Assembly (NCBI GenBank): GCA_016717165.1
Contig: JADKGA010000003.1
Coordinates: 496,001 to 560,000 of the forward strand
Length of the DNA: 64,000 nt
DNA from: Candidatus Lutibacillus vidarii
GTDB taxonomy: Bacteria > Actinomycetota > Actinomycetes > Actinomycetales > Dermatophilaceae
Reading direction: 5' to 3'
Below the pieces are notes generated by a model. That model did no database searches, was not told the origin of the DNA, and saw only the letters and a list, made by a program, of their open reading frames with translations. Position numbers and translations under genes: made by a program. Positions 56,376 to 63,406 of this stretch are shown here, piece by piece (position 1 is the stretch's first letter; every line of letters begins with the position of its first letter).

Positions 56376-57674
56376 ATGCCCCTGCAGATCACCGCCGCCA
56401 AACCGAATCCCGAGCTGCTCGACCTGCCCTGGTCGATGCCGCTGGCCCAGTGGCCCGAGGAGCTGCTCGCCGCCCTCCCCAGGGGCATCTCCCGGCACAT
56501 CGTGCGCTTCGTTCGGCTCGGCGACCGGGTCATGGCGGTCAAGGAGATCAACGCCGAGATCGGCGCTCGGGAGTACGCGATGCTGCGGATGCTTGAACGG
56601 CTCGGGCTGCCATGCGTGGAGGCCCTCGGGGTCGTCACCGGGCGGGTGGACGCCGACGGCGAGCCGCTCGACGCCTGCCTGCTCACCCGGCACCTGAAGT
56701 TCTCGCTGCCCTACCGGGCGCTGTTCAGCCAGGCGCTGCGGCCGGACACCGCCGGGCGGCTCATCGACGCCCTCGCCGTCCTGCTCGTCCGGCTCCACCT
56801 CGATGGCTTCTTCTGGGGCGACGTCTCACTGTCGAACACCTTGTTCCGCCGCGACGCCGGGGCGTACTCGGCCTACCTCGTCGACGCCGAGACCGGCGAG
56901 CTGCGGCCGACGCTGTCGGTCGGGCAGCGCGAGCACGACCTCGAGGTGGCCCGGGTCAATATCGCCGGCGAGCTCATGGACCTGCAGGCCGGCGGCTTCC
57001 TCGACGAGAGTGCCGACGCGGTGGAGATCTCCGGGCAGCTGTGTGCCCGGTACCGGTCACTGTGGGGTGAGCTCACCGGCAGTGAGAGCTTCGGCGCCGA
57101 GGACCGTTGGCGGGTCGACGAGCGGATCCGCCGGCTCAACGACCTCGGCTTCGACGTCGACGAGCTGGCCATCTCGACCGATATCGACGGCACCCACCTG
57201 CAGATCCAGCCCAAGGTCGTCGACGCCGGGCACCACTCGCGGCGGCTCCTGCGCCTCACTGGACTCGACGTCGAGGAGAACCAGGCCCGCCGGCTGCTCA
57301 ACGACCTCGACTCCTTCCGGATGGCGACTGGCCGCCAAGGGGAGAGCGAGGAGTTCGTCGCGGCCGACTGGGCCGAGCGGATCTACGAGCCGACGGTCCG
57401 CTCGGTCCCGCCGGAGCTGCGGGGCAAGCTCGAGCCGGCGGAGTTCTTCCATGAGGTGCTCGAACACCGGTGGTACCTCTCCGAGCGGCGCGGGAAGGAC
57501 GTCTCGACCGCCGACGCGGTTGCGGACTATGTCGCCGTGGTGCTGCCGGCCAAGCCCGACGAGGACTCGGTGGTCGGCGTCGACACCGTGCAGATGCCCG
57601 TGGTGGCCCGGCTGCCACGGCCGGCGGACCGCTCGGGCCCGGCCCGGCCCACCCAAGGGCCAGCGCCGAGCTGA
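56376..57674 (+). CDS. DUF4032 protein with kinase-like N-terminus
   Basis: A 432-residue actinobacterial protein of unknown function. The N-terminal 200 residues resemble a small-molecule/LPS kinase fold: MAVKEINAEIGAREYAMLRM (conserved Lys and Glu), VRLHLDGFFWGDVSLSNTLF (HGD-like catalytic loop with Asp) and AYLVDAETGELRPTLS (metal-binding Asp). The rest is the DUF4032 domain (about 230-400, with DIDGTHLQIQPKVVDAGHHS and FHEVLEHRWYLSERRGKDVS). The ATG at 56376 follows GAGAGGACGACC. It may phosphorylate a metabolite; this is inferred from the catalytic loop only. Confidence 0.82.
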   Translation: MPLQITAAKPNPELLDLPWSMPLAQWPEELLAALPRGISRHIVRFVRLGDRVMAVKEINAEIGAREYAMLRMLERLGLPCVEALGVVTGRVDADGEPLDACLLTRHLKFSLPYRALFSQALRPDTAGRLIDALAVLLVRLHLDGFFWGDVSLSNTLFRRDAGAYSAYLVDAETGELRPTLSVGQREHDLEVARVNIAGELMDLQAGGFLDESADAVEISGQLCARYRSLWGELTGSESFGAEDRWRVDERIRRLNDLGFDVDELAISTDIDGTHLQIQPKVVDAGHHSRRLLRLTGLDVEENQARRLLNDLDSFRMATGRQGESEEFVAADWAERIYEPTVRSVPPELRGKLEPAEFFHEVLEHRWYLSERRGKDVSTADAVADYVAVVLPAKPDEDSVVGVDTVQMPVVARLPRPADRSGPARPTQGPAPS

Positions 57675-57705
57675 TCCCGCGCATACCGGCTCGCGGTCGG
57701 TGGCG

Positions 57706-58284
57706 TCAGCGCCTCAGCGTGGCGGCAGGGGTCGGCTCGGCGAGAACCCGGGCGAAGAGGACCACGCAGAACAGGGCGAAGCTGACGACATGGACCACGG
57801 TGCACCACAGGCAGATCGCCCCGATCCGGAAGAGCTCGGCCCAGACCAGGTAGAGGACCATCGCGACGCCGACCACGGTGCCGCCCAGCCGCAGGTTATG
57901 GACCAGGGCGGAGCCCCGCGTCCAGGCGGCCTTGGTGCACAGCGCGATCATCCCGATGAAGAAGAGCAGGCCCAGATAGGACACCGGGATCCCGAAGAGC
58001 TTCGACCACGCCGACGTCGTCACCTTGCCGCAGTCGATCGCCCCGTTGACCGGGCAGGCCAGGATCACGCTGGCCGTGGCCGACTCGTACGCAAGGAAGG
58101 CCGACACCCCGAGCCCGACGACGCAGAGCCCGAGGCTGGCGGGAACGGCCCACCTCGGAGGCGTTGCCCGCGGAGGGACTGCGACCGGCGCGATCCGTGG
58201 TTCGGGGCCGACGGGACGCCCGGGCTGGCCCGAGCGGCCCGAGCGGCCCGAGCGGCTCGGCTTCGGCCGGCTCGCTGCGCTCAC
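57706..58284 (-). CDS. Vitamin K epoxide reductase-family protein
   Basis: Membrane thiol-redox protein of 192 residues. A basic, Pro/Arg-rich N-terminus (about 1-44) precedes four helices. The conserved Cys pair is in NGAIDCGKVTTS and the active-site CxxC is CLWC in GAICLWCTVVHVVSFAL, with the usual LACPVNG and PVSYLGLLFF blocks. In actinobacteria VKOR reoxidises the thiol oxidase DsbA, using menaquinone as electron sink, for disulfide formation in exported proteins. The GTG at 58284 overlaps the DUF929 stop as GTGA, so the two are co-made. Confidence 0.93.
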   Translation of the reverse strand: MSAASRPKPSRSGRSGRSGQPGRPVGPEPRIAPVAVPPRATPPRWAVPASLGLCVVGLGVSAFLAYESATASVILACPVNGAIDCGKVTTSAWSKLFGIPVSYLGLLFFIGMIALCTKAAWTRGSALVHNLRLGGTVVGVAMVLYLVWAELFRIGAICLWCTVVHVVSFALFCVVLFARVLAEPTPAATLRR

Positions 58285-59177
58285 TGTCCGAGCTTCGCCG
58301 CAGCCGCCTTGACCCCCGAGCTGCCGCAGACCTCCGCGGGCTGGTTGTTCGTCATGACGCAGATCTGGGCGGTGAGCAGGTTCGCGTCACCGACGACCGC
58401 CTTGGACACCTCGCTGGTGGGGTCGGCGATCGAGGTCGCGATATCGGAGATGGCCTTGCCTTCGAGCAGGGCCTTGTCGACCCCGGCGCCGTTCATGATG
58501 CCCTTGCCACCGAAGTAGATCCACGGGATCGCGCCGCCGGGCGGGTCGACATACGGGGGCTTGTTGTACTTGTCGAGCAGCGCCTGGTCCGCGTCCGGAA
58601 GGGTGTCGAGCTTGCCGTAGACACCGTTGACCTTGGTGTTGTCGACCGTCTCGTACCCGCTGAAGGAGACATACTTCGAGGTGTACGTCGACCCGTGGAA
58701 GCCCAGGGTGTAGATCGGCACGCCGGCGTTGTCGGCCGGGTCGGAGTTCGTCGACTGCAGCCCGGTAAAGGTGCCGAAGCGGGACAGCGCGAGGACGAGC
58801 GGGTAGCGCTCGAGCGCGCAGTACGGGCAGTACTCGGCGCCGACGTAGACGATGCGGGGCAGGCCGTTGGCCGTGATCGCCTCACCGTCGATCTTCTTCG
58901 GAGCGATGACCGCTGAGCCGACCCCGACCGTGTCGAAGGTCGCGGCGGGGATCGTCGTCAGCTTGGTCGCCACTGCCGGGTCGAGGGCCTTGGCGCCACT
59001 CGCGGCCGGGTCGCTCGACGAGGTCAGCTTCGCGATGACGAGGGCTGCCACGATGAGCAGGACCACCCCGACCGTCCCCGCAGCCAACATGACCTTGCGC
59101 TTGCGCTCCTGCCGGGCCTGCTCGGCCTTGAGGGCGGCCAACCTGGCATTGTTCGCTGCGCGTCCGCTCTTGCCCAC
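58281..59177 (-). CDS. DUF929 thioredoxin-like membrane protein
   Basis: A 298-residue protein with a basic N-terminus, one helix (about 31-52, VMLAAGTVGVVLLIVAALVI) and a large outside domain. The DUF929 signature includes YVGAEYCPYCALERYPLVLA, a CxxC thioredoxin-type active site. Its 4-base overlap with the VKOR gene supports a role as the partner disulfide oxidase. The GTG at 59177 is chosen over a longer frame because GGAGCG lies 8-9 nt upstream. A TAGGCT -10 box (59221-59226) would give a leader of about 36 nt. Confidence 0.88.
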   Translation of the reverse strand: MGKSGRAANNARLAALKAEQARQERKRKVMLAAGTVGVVLLIVAALVIAKLTSSSDPAASGAKALDPAVATKLTTIPAATFDTVGVGSAVIAPKKIDGEAITANGLPRIVYVGAEYCPYCALERYPLVLALSRFGTFTGLQSTNSDPADNAGVPIYTLGFHGSTYTSKYVSFSGYETVDNTKVNGVYGKLDTLPDADQALLDKYNKPPYVDPPGGAIPWIYFGGKGIMNGAGVDKALLEGKAISDIATSIADPTSEVSKAVVGDANLLTAQICVMTNNQPAEVCGSSGVKAAAAKLGQ

Positions 59178-59220
59178 GGGGGCGCTCCGTTCTGTGACGT
59201 TCGGGTCGGGTTCGTTGGTC

Positions 59221-59226
59221 AGCCTA
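59221..59226 (-). promoter_or_regulatory. -10 box of the DUF929-VKOR operon
   Basis: TAGGCT on the minus strand, about 44 nt before the GTG at 59177. This is a leadered gene, unlike many neighbours. Confidence 0.5.
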
Positions 59227-59304
59227 ACGCGGTATGTCGTGCCAGGTCCGTCCTTCACGACGCCTCAACCAGGGCTTTTGGTTCCCGGCCCTGACGAGGC
59301 GCGC

Positions 59305-60393
59305 TCAGCGTCGTCCACCGAGCCGTCCGCGGGCCACCTCGTAGAGCGCCACACCCGCGGCGACGCCCGCGTTGAGCGACTCCACGGCGGAGGACATCGG
59401 GATGGAGACGATCTGGTCGCAGGTCTGAGCGACAAGGCGGGACAAGCCCTTGCCCTCGGACCCGACGACGATGACCACGGGGGTGTCGACCAGGCCGAGC
59501 TCGGGCAGCGAGACGTCCCCGTCCATGTCGAGACCGAGCACGAAGAAGCCGGCCTTCTGCAGGTCTTGCAGCGCCCGGGTGAGGTTGGTCGCCTTGGCCA
59601 CGGGGATCCGGGCCGCGGCGCCTGCGGAGACCTTCCAGGCCGCTGCGGTCATCCCGGCCGAGCGACGCTCGGGCACGAGCACCCCGTGCCCGCCGAAGGC
59701 GGCAACCGAACGGACCACGGCTCCGACGTTCCGCGGGTCGGTAACCCCGTCGAGGGCCACCACGAGCGGCACGCCCGGGATCTCCGGGTCGATGAGGTCG
59801 GCCACGCTCGCATACGCGTATGGCGGTACGACAAGCGCGAGCCCCTGGTGAACCGCCCCATCGGTGAGCCGGTCGATCTCGGCCCGAGGAGCCTCGAGGA
59901 TGGGCAGCCCCCGCGAGGAGGCGAGCTTGAGGGTCTCGCGGACGCGGTCGTCGGTGTCGATGCGCGTTGCGACATACAAGGTGGTGGCTGGGACGTTCAT
60001 CCGGAGCGACTCGAGAACGGAGTTGCGGCCGGCGACGACCTCCCCCGAGGCACTCTTGCTCCGGGCGGGGCGGCGCGGGGCGGGCGAGCCCGGTCCACGC
60101 TGACCGCGGCCGGCGGGGGCGCCGCGGCCGGCGGGGGCGCCGCGGCCGGCGGGGGCGCCGCGGCCGGCGGGCGCGGAACCACGGCCGTAGGCCTGGCCCC
60201 CCTGTCCTGCCGGGGAGCCCGACGAGCCCGAGGACCCCGAGCGGTGCGCCTTGTGGTTCGGGCGGTCCTCGGCCTTCGGGGTCGGCCCGCGGCCCTCCAG
60301 CCCCTTGCGCCGCTGGCCGCCGCTGCCGACGGTCGGACCCTTCTTGGTCGTCACCTTGCGGGTGGCGCCCGGACGTCGAGTGTTGCCGGCCAT
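59305..60393 (-). CDS. rlmB: 23S rRNA 2'-O-methyltransferase (RlmB/TrmH family)
   Basis: SPOUT RNA methyltransferase of 362 residues that methylates a ribose of 23S rRNA (G2251 in E. coli RlmB). An N-terminal substrate-binding domain (about 130-205, VVAGRNSVLESLRMNVPATT) precedes the SPOUT domain. The three motifs are ALDGVTDPRNVGAVVRSVAA, VVIVVGSEGKGLSRLVAQTC and SIPMSSAVESLNAGVAAGVA. Before them is a long basic Gly/Arg/Ser-rich tail (about 1-125) with several APAGRG repeats, longer than in most homologues. The ATG at 60393 is 1 base after the cysS stop, so cysS and rlmB form an operon. Confidence 0.92.
   Translation of the reverse strand: MAGNTRRPGATRKVTTKKGPTVGSGGQRRKGLEGRGPTPKAEDRPNHKAHRSGSSGSSGSPAGQGGQAYGRGSAPAGRGAPAGRGAPAGRGAPAGRGQRGPGSPAPRRPARSKSASGEVVAGRNSVLESLRMNVPATTLYVATRIDTDDRVRETLKLASSRGLPILEAPRAEIDRLTDGAVHQGLALVVPPYAYASVADLIDPEIPGVPLVVALDGVTDPRNVGAVVRSVAAFGGHGVLVPERRSAGMTAAAWKVSAGAAARIPVAKATNLTRALQDLQKAGFFVLGLDMDGDVSLPELGLVDTPVVIVVGSEGKGLSRLVAQTCDQIVSIPMSSAVESLNAGVAAGVALYEVARGRLGGRR
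60103..60175 (-). repeat. 18-bp tandem repeat within rlmB
   Basis: About four units of an 18-bp GC-only sequence encode APAGRG repeats in the disordered N-terminal tail. In-frame unit size lets the array grow or shrink without breaking the gene. Confidence 0.88.
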
Positions 60394-60394
60394 G

Positions 60395-61834
60395 TCAGGT
60401 CTCCCGACGTCGTCGTGACCACCGGGGCCCGGTGGGGGTGTCCTCGATCTGGATGCCGGCGGCCTGGAGCTGGTCCCGGATCGTGTCGGCCGCCGCGAAG
60501 TCGCGCGCGAGCCGGGCGGCCTGACGGGCCTGGAGCTGGACCTGGACCAGGGCGTCGAGTGCCTCCTCGGCCCCGGTGTCAGCATGCGCGCCCGCGTCCG
60601 ACCAGTGCGGGTCGAGCGGGTTGACCCCGAGGACCTGGGTCATCGCCAGGACGCTGCGCGCGACCTCGTAAGCCTGGTCACGCTCGTCCTCGTCGAGAGC
60701 CACGTTCCCGTCGCGGATCGCCTCGTGGACGACGGCCAGCGCCCCGGAGACGCCCAGGTCGTCGTCCATGGCCGCGCGGAAGTCCGCCGGGATGCTCACG
60801 GCATCGAGGCCCGCAAGCGCCTCCTGCGTTCGAGACCCGAGGGCCCGACGGAGGAAGCCCTCGATGCGGTCCACCGCGGCCGAAGCCTCCGCGAGGGAGC
60901 CCTCGTGGTACTCGATCATCGAGCGGTAGTGGGCGGCGGTGAGGTAGTAGCGCACAGCGAGCGGCCGGGCCACCGCGAAGACCCGGTCCATCTCGAGGGC
61001 GTTGCCGAGGGACTTGCCCATCTTCTCGCCGCGCACGGTCACCCAGGCGTTGTGGAGCCAGTAGTTGGCGAACCCCAGTCCGGCCGCGCGGGACTGGGCC
61101 TGTTCGTTCTCGTGGTGCGGGAAGCGCAGGTCGATGCCCCCGCCGTGGATGTCGAAGGTGTCGCCGAGGTACTTGCGCGCCATCGCCGAGCACTCGAGGT
61201 GCCAGCCGGGGCGCCCAGCGCCATACGGGGTCGGCCAGGAGGCGGTCGTCGGCTCACTCGCCTTGCGTCCCTTCCACAGGGCGAAGTCGCGCGGGTCGCG
61301 CTTCCCGCGCGGGTCGGCGTCCTCTGCCGGGGCCATGTCATCGAGCGCCTGCCGGGAGAGCTCGCCGTATGCCGGCCAGGACTTGACGTCGAAGTAGACG
61401 TCGCCCGAGCCGTCTGCGGCGGCATACGCATGGCCCTTGTCGACCAAGGTGTCCATGAGCTGGACCATCTCGGGGACGTGACCGGTGGCGCGGGGCTCGT
61501 AGGTGGCCGGGAGGACGCCGAGCGCATCGAGGGCCGCGGTGGTCGCGCGCTCGTTGGTGTAGGAGATGACGTACCAGGGGGTGCCCGTCGCCGCCGCCTT
61601 GACGAGGATCTTGTCGTCGATATCGGTGACATTGCGGATCAGGGTGACGTCGTACCCGTGACCGCGCTCGAGCCACCTGCGCAGCACGTCGAAGGCGACC
61701 GCGAACCTGAGGTGGCCGATGTGCGGGGCGCCCTGCGTGGTCAGACCGCAGATGTACATCCCGACCCTGCCAGGGGTGAGCGGGACGAAGTCCCGGACCT
61801 CGCGGGTGGCAGTGTCGAACAGGCGCAGGCTCAC
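60395..61834 (-). CDS. cysS: Cysteine-tRNA ligase
   Basis: Class I aminoacyl-tRNA synthetase of 479 residues that charges tRNA-Cys. HIGH motif is GAPHIGHLR; zinc-binding residues include the Cys in MYICGLTTQ, ECSAM and HHENE; VTDIDDKIL is the conserved Cys-tRNA synthetase block. The KMSKS loop reads GEKMGKSLGN, with Gly in place of the first Ser. The GTG at 61834 has TAAACT 6 nt upstream (leaderless). The mycothiol ligase MshC is related but shorter and lacks the full anticodon-binding C-terminus seen here. It is the first gene of an operon with rlmB. Confidence 0.95.
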   Translation of the reverse strand: MSLRLFDTATREVRDFVPLTPGRVGMYICGLTTQGAPHIGHLRFAVAFDVLRRWLERGHGYDVTLIRNVTDIDDKILVKAAATGTPWYVISYTNERATTAALDALGVLPATYEPRATGHVPEMVQLMDTLVDKGHAYAAADGSGDVYFDVKSWPAYGELSRQALDDMAPAEDADPRGKRDPRDFALWKGRKASEPTTASWPTPYGAGRPGWHLECSAMARKYLGDTFDIHGGGIDLRFPHHENEQAQSRAAGLGFANYWLHNAWVTVRGEKMGKSLGNALEMDRVFAVARPLAVRYYLTAAHYRSMIEYHEGSLAEASAAVDRIEGFLRRALGSRTQEALAGLDAVSIPADFRAAMDDDLGVSGALAVVHEAIRDGNVALDEDERDQAYEVARSVLAMTQVLGVNPLDPHWSDAGAHADTGAEEALDALVQVQLQARQAARLARDFAAADTIRDQLQAAGIQIEDTPTGPRWSRRRRET

Positions 61835-61840
61835 CCGGCG

Positions 61841-61846
61841 AGTTTA
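61841..61846 (-). promoter_or_regulatory. -10 box of cysS (leaderless)
   Basis: TAAACT on the minus strand, 6 nt before the GTG at 61834. The repeat-rich gap lies directly upstream. Confidence 0.55.
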
Positions 61847-61856
61847 CCGGCCCGGG

Positions 61857-61960
61857 CATGCGGGCCGCCGACGCGAAGCGATGCGGGACGCCGGGGGTGC
61901 GGGGGCCGGCGCCGAGGGGTGCGGGAGGCCGACGCCGAGGGGTGCGGCCGTCGGTGTCGG
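61857..61960. repeat. Degenerate ~23-bp tandem repeat
   Basis: Units built on GGGGTGCGGGAGGCCGACGC recur about four times with changes. Confidence 0.6.
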
Positions 61961-62079
61961 GGCCATCCTTGTCCCCGGGATTCCGCGGGTGGAAGTCCGG
62001 GATCCCTCCCGACCCCTATGCGCTGCTTCACCCTGTGAAGCAGCGCAGCTCCGCACCCGCGCCCTCCAGCCCCCCAGAA

Positions 62080-62241
62080 CATGCCTTGGTCGACACCGCA
62101 CCCGACATACCGGACAATTCACCACCCAATGCGTGCGGGACACCCCGGAGACCGACCTGAGCCCCGACCACCGAATCCTCGGAACATGCCTTGGTCGACC
62201 TCACGCCCGACATACCCGACATTTCGCCGACCAACGCAGGA
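62080..62241 (+). repeat. Pair of imperfect 57-bp direct repeats
   Basis: Both copies start GAACATGCCTTGGTCGAC and share CCCGACATACC and later bases, with roughly four of five positions equal. They are about 104 bases apart and include the GACATACC word frequent in this genome. Confidence 0.75.
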
Positions 62242-62289
62242 CGGCCGGGCCCGAGGGGCTGACGCCGGGGCGTCTCGCTGCGTCGACAA

Positions 62290-62417
62290 CCGGAGCACGG
62301 GGGTGTTGCGCCAAGATCCGGAGCACGGGGGTGTTGCGCCAAGATCCGGGGCAAAAGGGTGATGCGCCGAGACCCGGAGCAGAGAGGAGCTGCGCCGAGA
62401 TCCGTAGCAGAGAAAGG
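62290..62417 (+). repeat. 28-bp tandem repeat array, four full units and a partial
   Basis: Unit starts are 62290, 62318, 62346, 62374 and 62402. The first two are identical and begin CCGGAGCACGGGGGTGTTGC; the third and fourth keep the CCGG-GC and TGCGCC-AGA positions. There are no spacers. Confidence 0.92.
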
Positions 62418-62418
62418 G

Positions 62419-62754
62419 TCAGCCGGTGATGCCACGGAGAGCGATGAAGGTTCCGACCAGGTAGCTCAGCAGCGTCATGGCCAGCCCGGTGAACGCCGTG
62501 AACGCGAGCCGCGGGCGGGGCTTGTTCCGGCGCCACAGCATGATGAAGGGCGTCCAAACCAGGGCGAGGAAGATGCCGATCAGGACGATCGAGATGCCGA
62601 GCTGCATCAGCGACGCGTCCTTGGGGTTGTTCAGCGCCCGAGCGAGCGTGATCGCTCCGAGCGGGAGCGAGACGAGCAGGGTGGCTGCGTAGGTGGAGTA
62701 GCCAATCAGACGGTCCCGGCGGCGGCGGGCGTCGGACACCGGGGGAAGCCTCAT
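62419..62754 (-). CDS. Small membrane protein, unknown function
   Basis: A 111-residue protein starting MRLPPVSDARRRRDRLIGYS. It has three hydrophobic helices: about 21-41 (STYAATLLVSLPLGAITLAR), 52-72 (LGISIVLIGIFLALVWTPFI) and 88-107 (FTGLAMTLLSYLVGTFIALR). The N-terminus is basic and presumably inside. No family is recognised. TAGGTT lies 7 nt before the ATG, so it is leaderless; the box falls at the end of the preceding MBL gene. The repeat array lies immediately after its stop. Confidence 0.68.
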   Translation of the reverse strand: MRLPPVSDARRRRDRLIGYSTYAATLLVSLPLGAITLARALNNPKDASLMQLGISIVLIGIFLALVWTPFIMLWRRNKPRPRLAFTAFTGLAMTLLSYLVGTFIALRGITG

Positions 62755-62761
62755 AGGGAGA

Positions 62762-62767
62762 AACCTA
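62762..62767 (-). promoter_or_regulatory. -10 box of the small membrane protein gene (leaderless)
   Basis: TAGGTT on the minus strand, 7 nt before the ATG at 62754, overlapping the last codon of the MBL hydrolase. Confidence 0.55.
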
Positions 62768-63406
62768 GTGCCCGCGGTCCAGCCACTCCTGCAGGTGCGG
62801 CGCCTCGGCCCCGATCGTCGTGGCGTCGCCGTGACCGGTGAGGACCCGCGTCTGCGGGGGCAGGGTCAGCAGCCGGGTGGAGATCGACGCCACGATCGTC
62901 CCGAAGTCGCTGAACGACCGCCCGGTCGCCCCCGGCCCACCCTGGAAGAGCGTGTCCCCGCTGAAGACGACCTCCAGGTCGGGCGCGTAGAAGCAGCACG
63001 CCCCCGGCGCATGACCCGGCGTGTGGAGGACATGCAGGTCGACGTCGCCGACCCGAAGGGTGTCGCCATCGGCCAGCTCACGCTCGGGTGGGGTGTCGTA
63101 GACCCGGTCCCAGAGGACCCGGTCCGCAGGATGAAGGTATGCCGGTGCCCCGGTCGCGCGGGTCAGCTCTCGAACGGCCGTGATGTGGTCGTCGTGCGCG
63201 TGCGTGCAGACCACCGCCACGAGGCGGCGGTCCCCGATCGCCTCGAGGATCGGCCCCGCCTCGTGCGGGGCGTCGAAGACGAGGCACTCCTGCTCGTTGC
63301 CGATGATCCAGACGTTGTTGTCGACCTCCCAGGTGCCGCCGTCGAGGCTGAAGGTGCCCGAGGTGACCAGATGGCCGACCCGGACGCCACCCAAGGAGGT
63401 CCTCAC
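62765..63406 (-). CDS. Metallo-beta-lactamase-fold hydrolase linked to mscR
   Basis: Hydrolase of 213 residues. The zinc motif THAHDDH is in VVCTHAHDDHITAVRELTRA, further ligands are in HTPGHAPGACCFYAP, SGDTLFQGG and the final TGHGDATTI. It resembles glyoxalase II. In actinobacteria this gene follows the mycothiol-dependent formaldehyde dehydrogenase/S-nitrosomycothiol reductase gene, and probably hydrolyses the S-formylmycothiol product to formate. The GTG at 63406 overlaps the mscR stop by 4 bases, which supports one pathway. The exact thioester substrate is inferred from that pairing. Confidence 0.88.
   Translation of the reverse strand: MRTSLGGVRVGHLVTSGTFSLDGGTWEVDNNVWIIGNEQECLVFDAPHEAGPILEAIGDRRLVAVVCTHAHDDHITAVRELTRATGAPAYLHPADRVLWDRVYDTPPERELADGDTLRVGDVDLHVLHTPGHAPGACCFYAPDLEVVFSGDTLFQGGPGATGRSFSDFGTIVASISTRLLTLPPQTRVLTGHGDATTIGAEAPHLQEWLDRGH

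Larger units (their letters stand above)
61835..62418. other. Repeat-rich gap upstream of cysS
   Basis: No convincing gene. Three repeat families lie in order: a degenerate 23-bp tandem array (61857-61960), two imperfect 57-bp direct repeats (near 62080-62137 and 62184-62241) and a 28-bp tandem array (62290-62417). Minus-strand frames through it give low-complexity peptides only. Confidence 0.7.

Noticed and set aside
62290..62417. CRISPR array
   Set aside because: Units are directly adjacent without spacers, they diverge along the array, and there are no cas genes.
62028..62557. Minus-strand protein-coding frames with repeated STKACS-type peptides
   Set aside because: They follow from the DNA repeats; no ribosome site, no -10 box, and no constraint at codon third positions.
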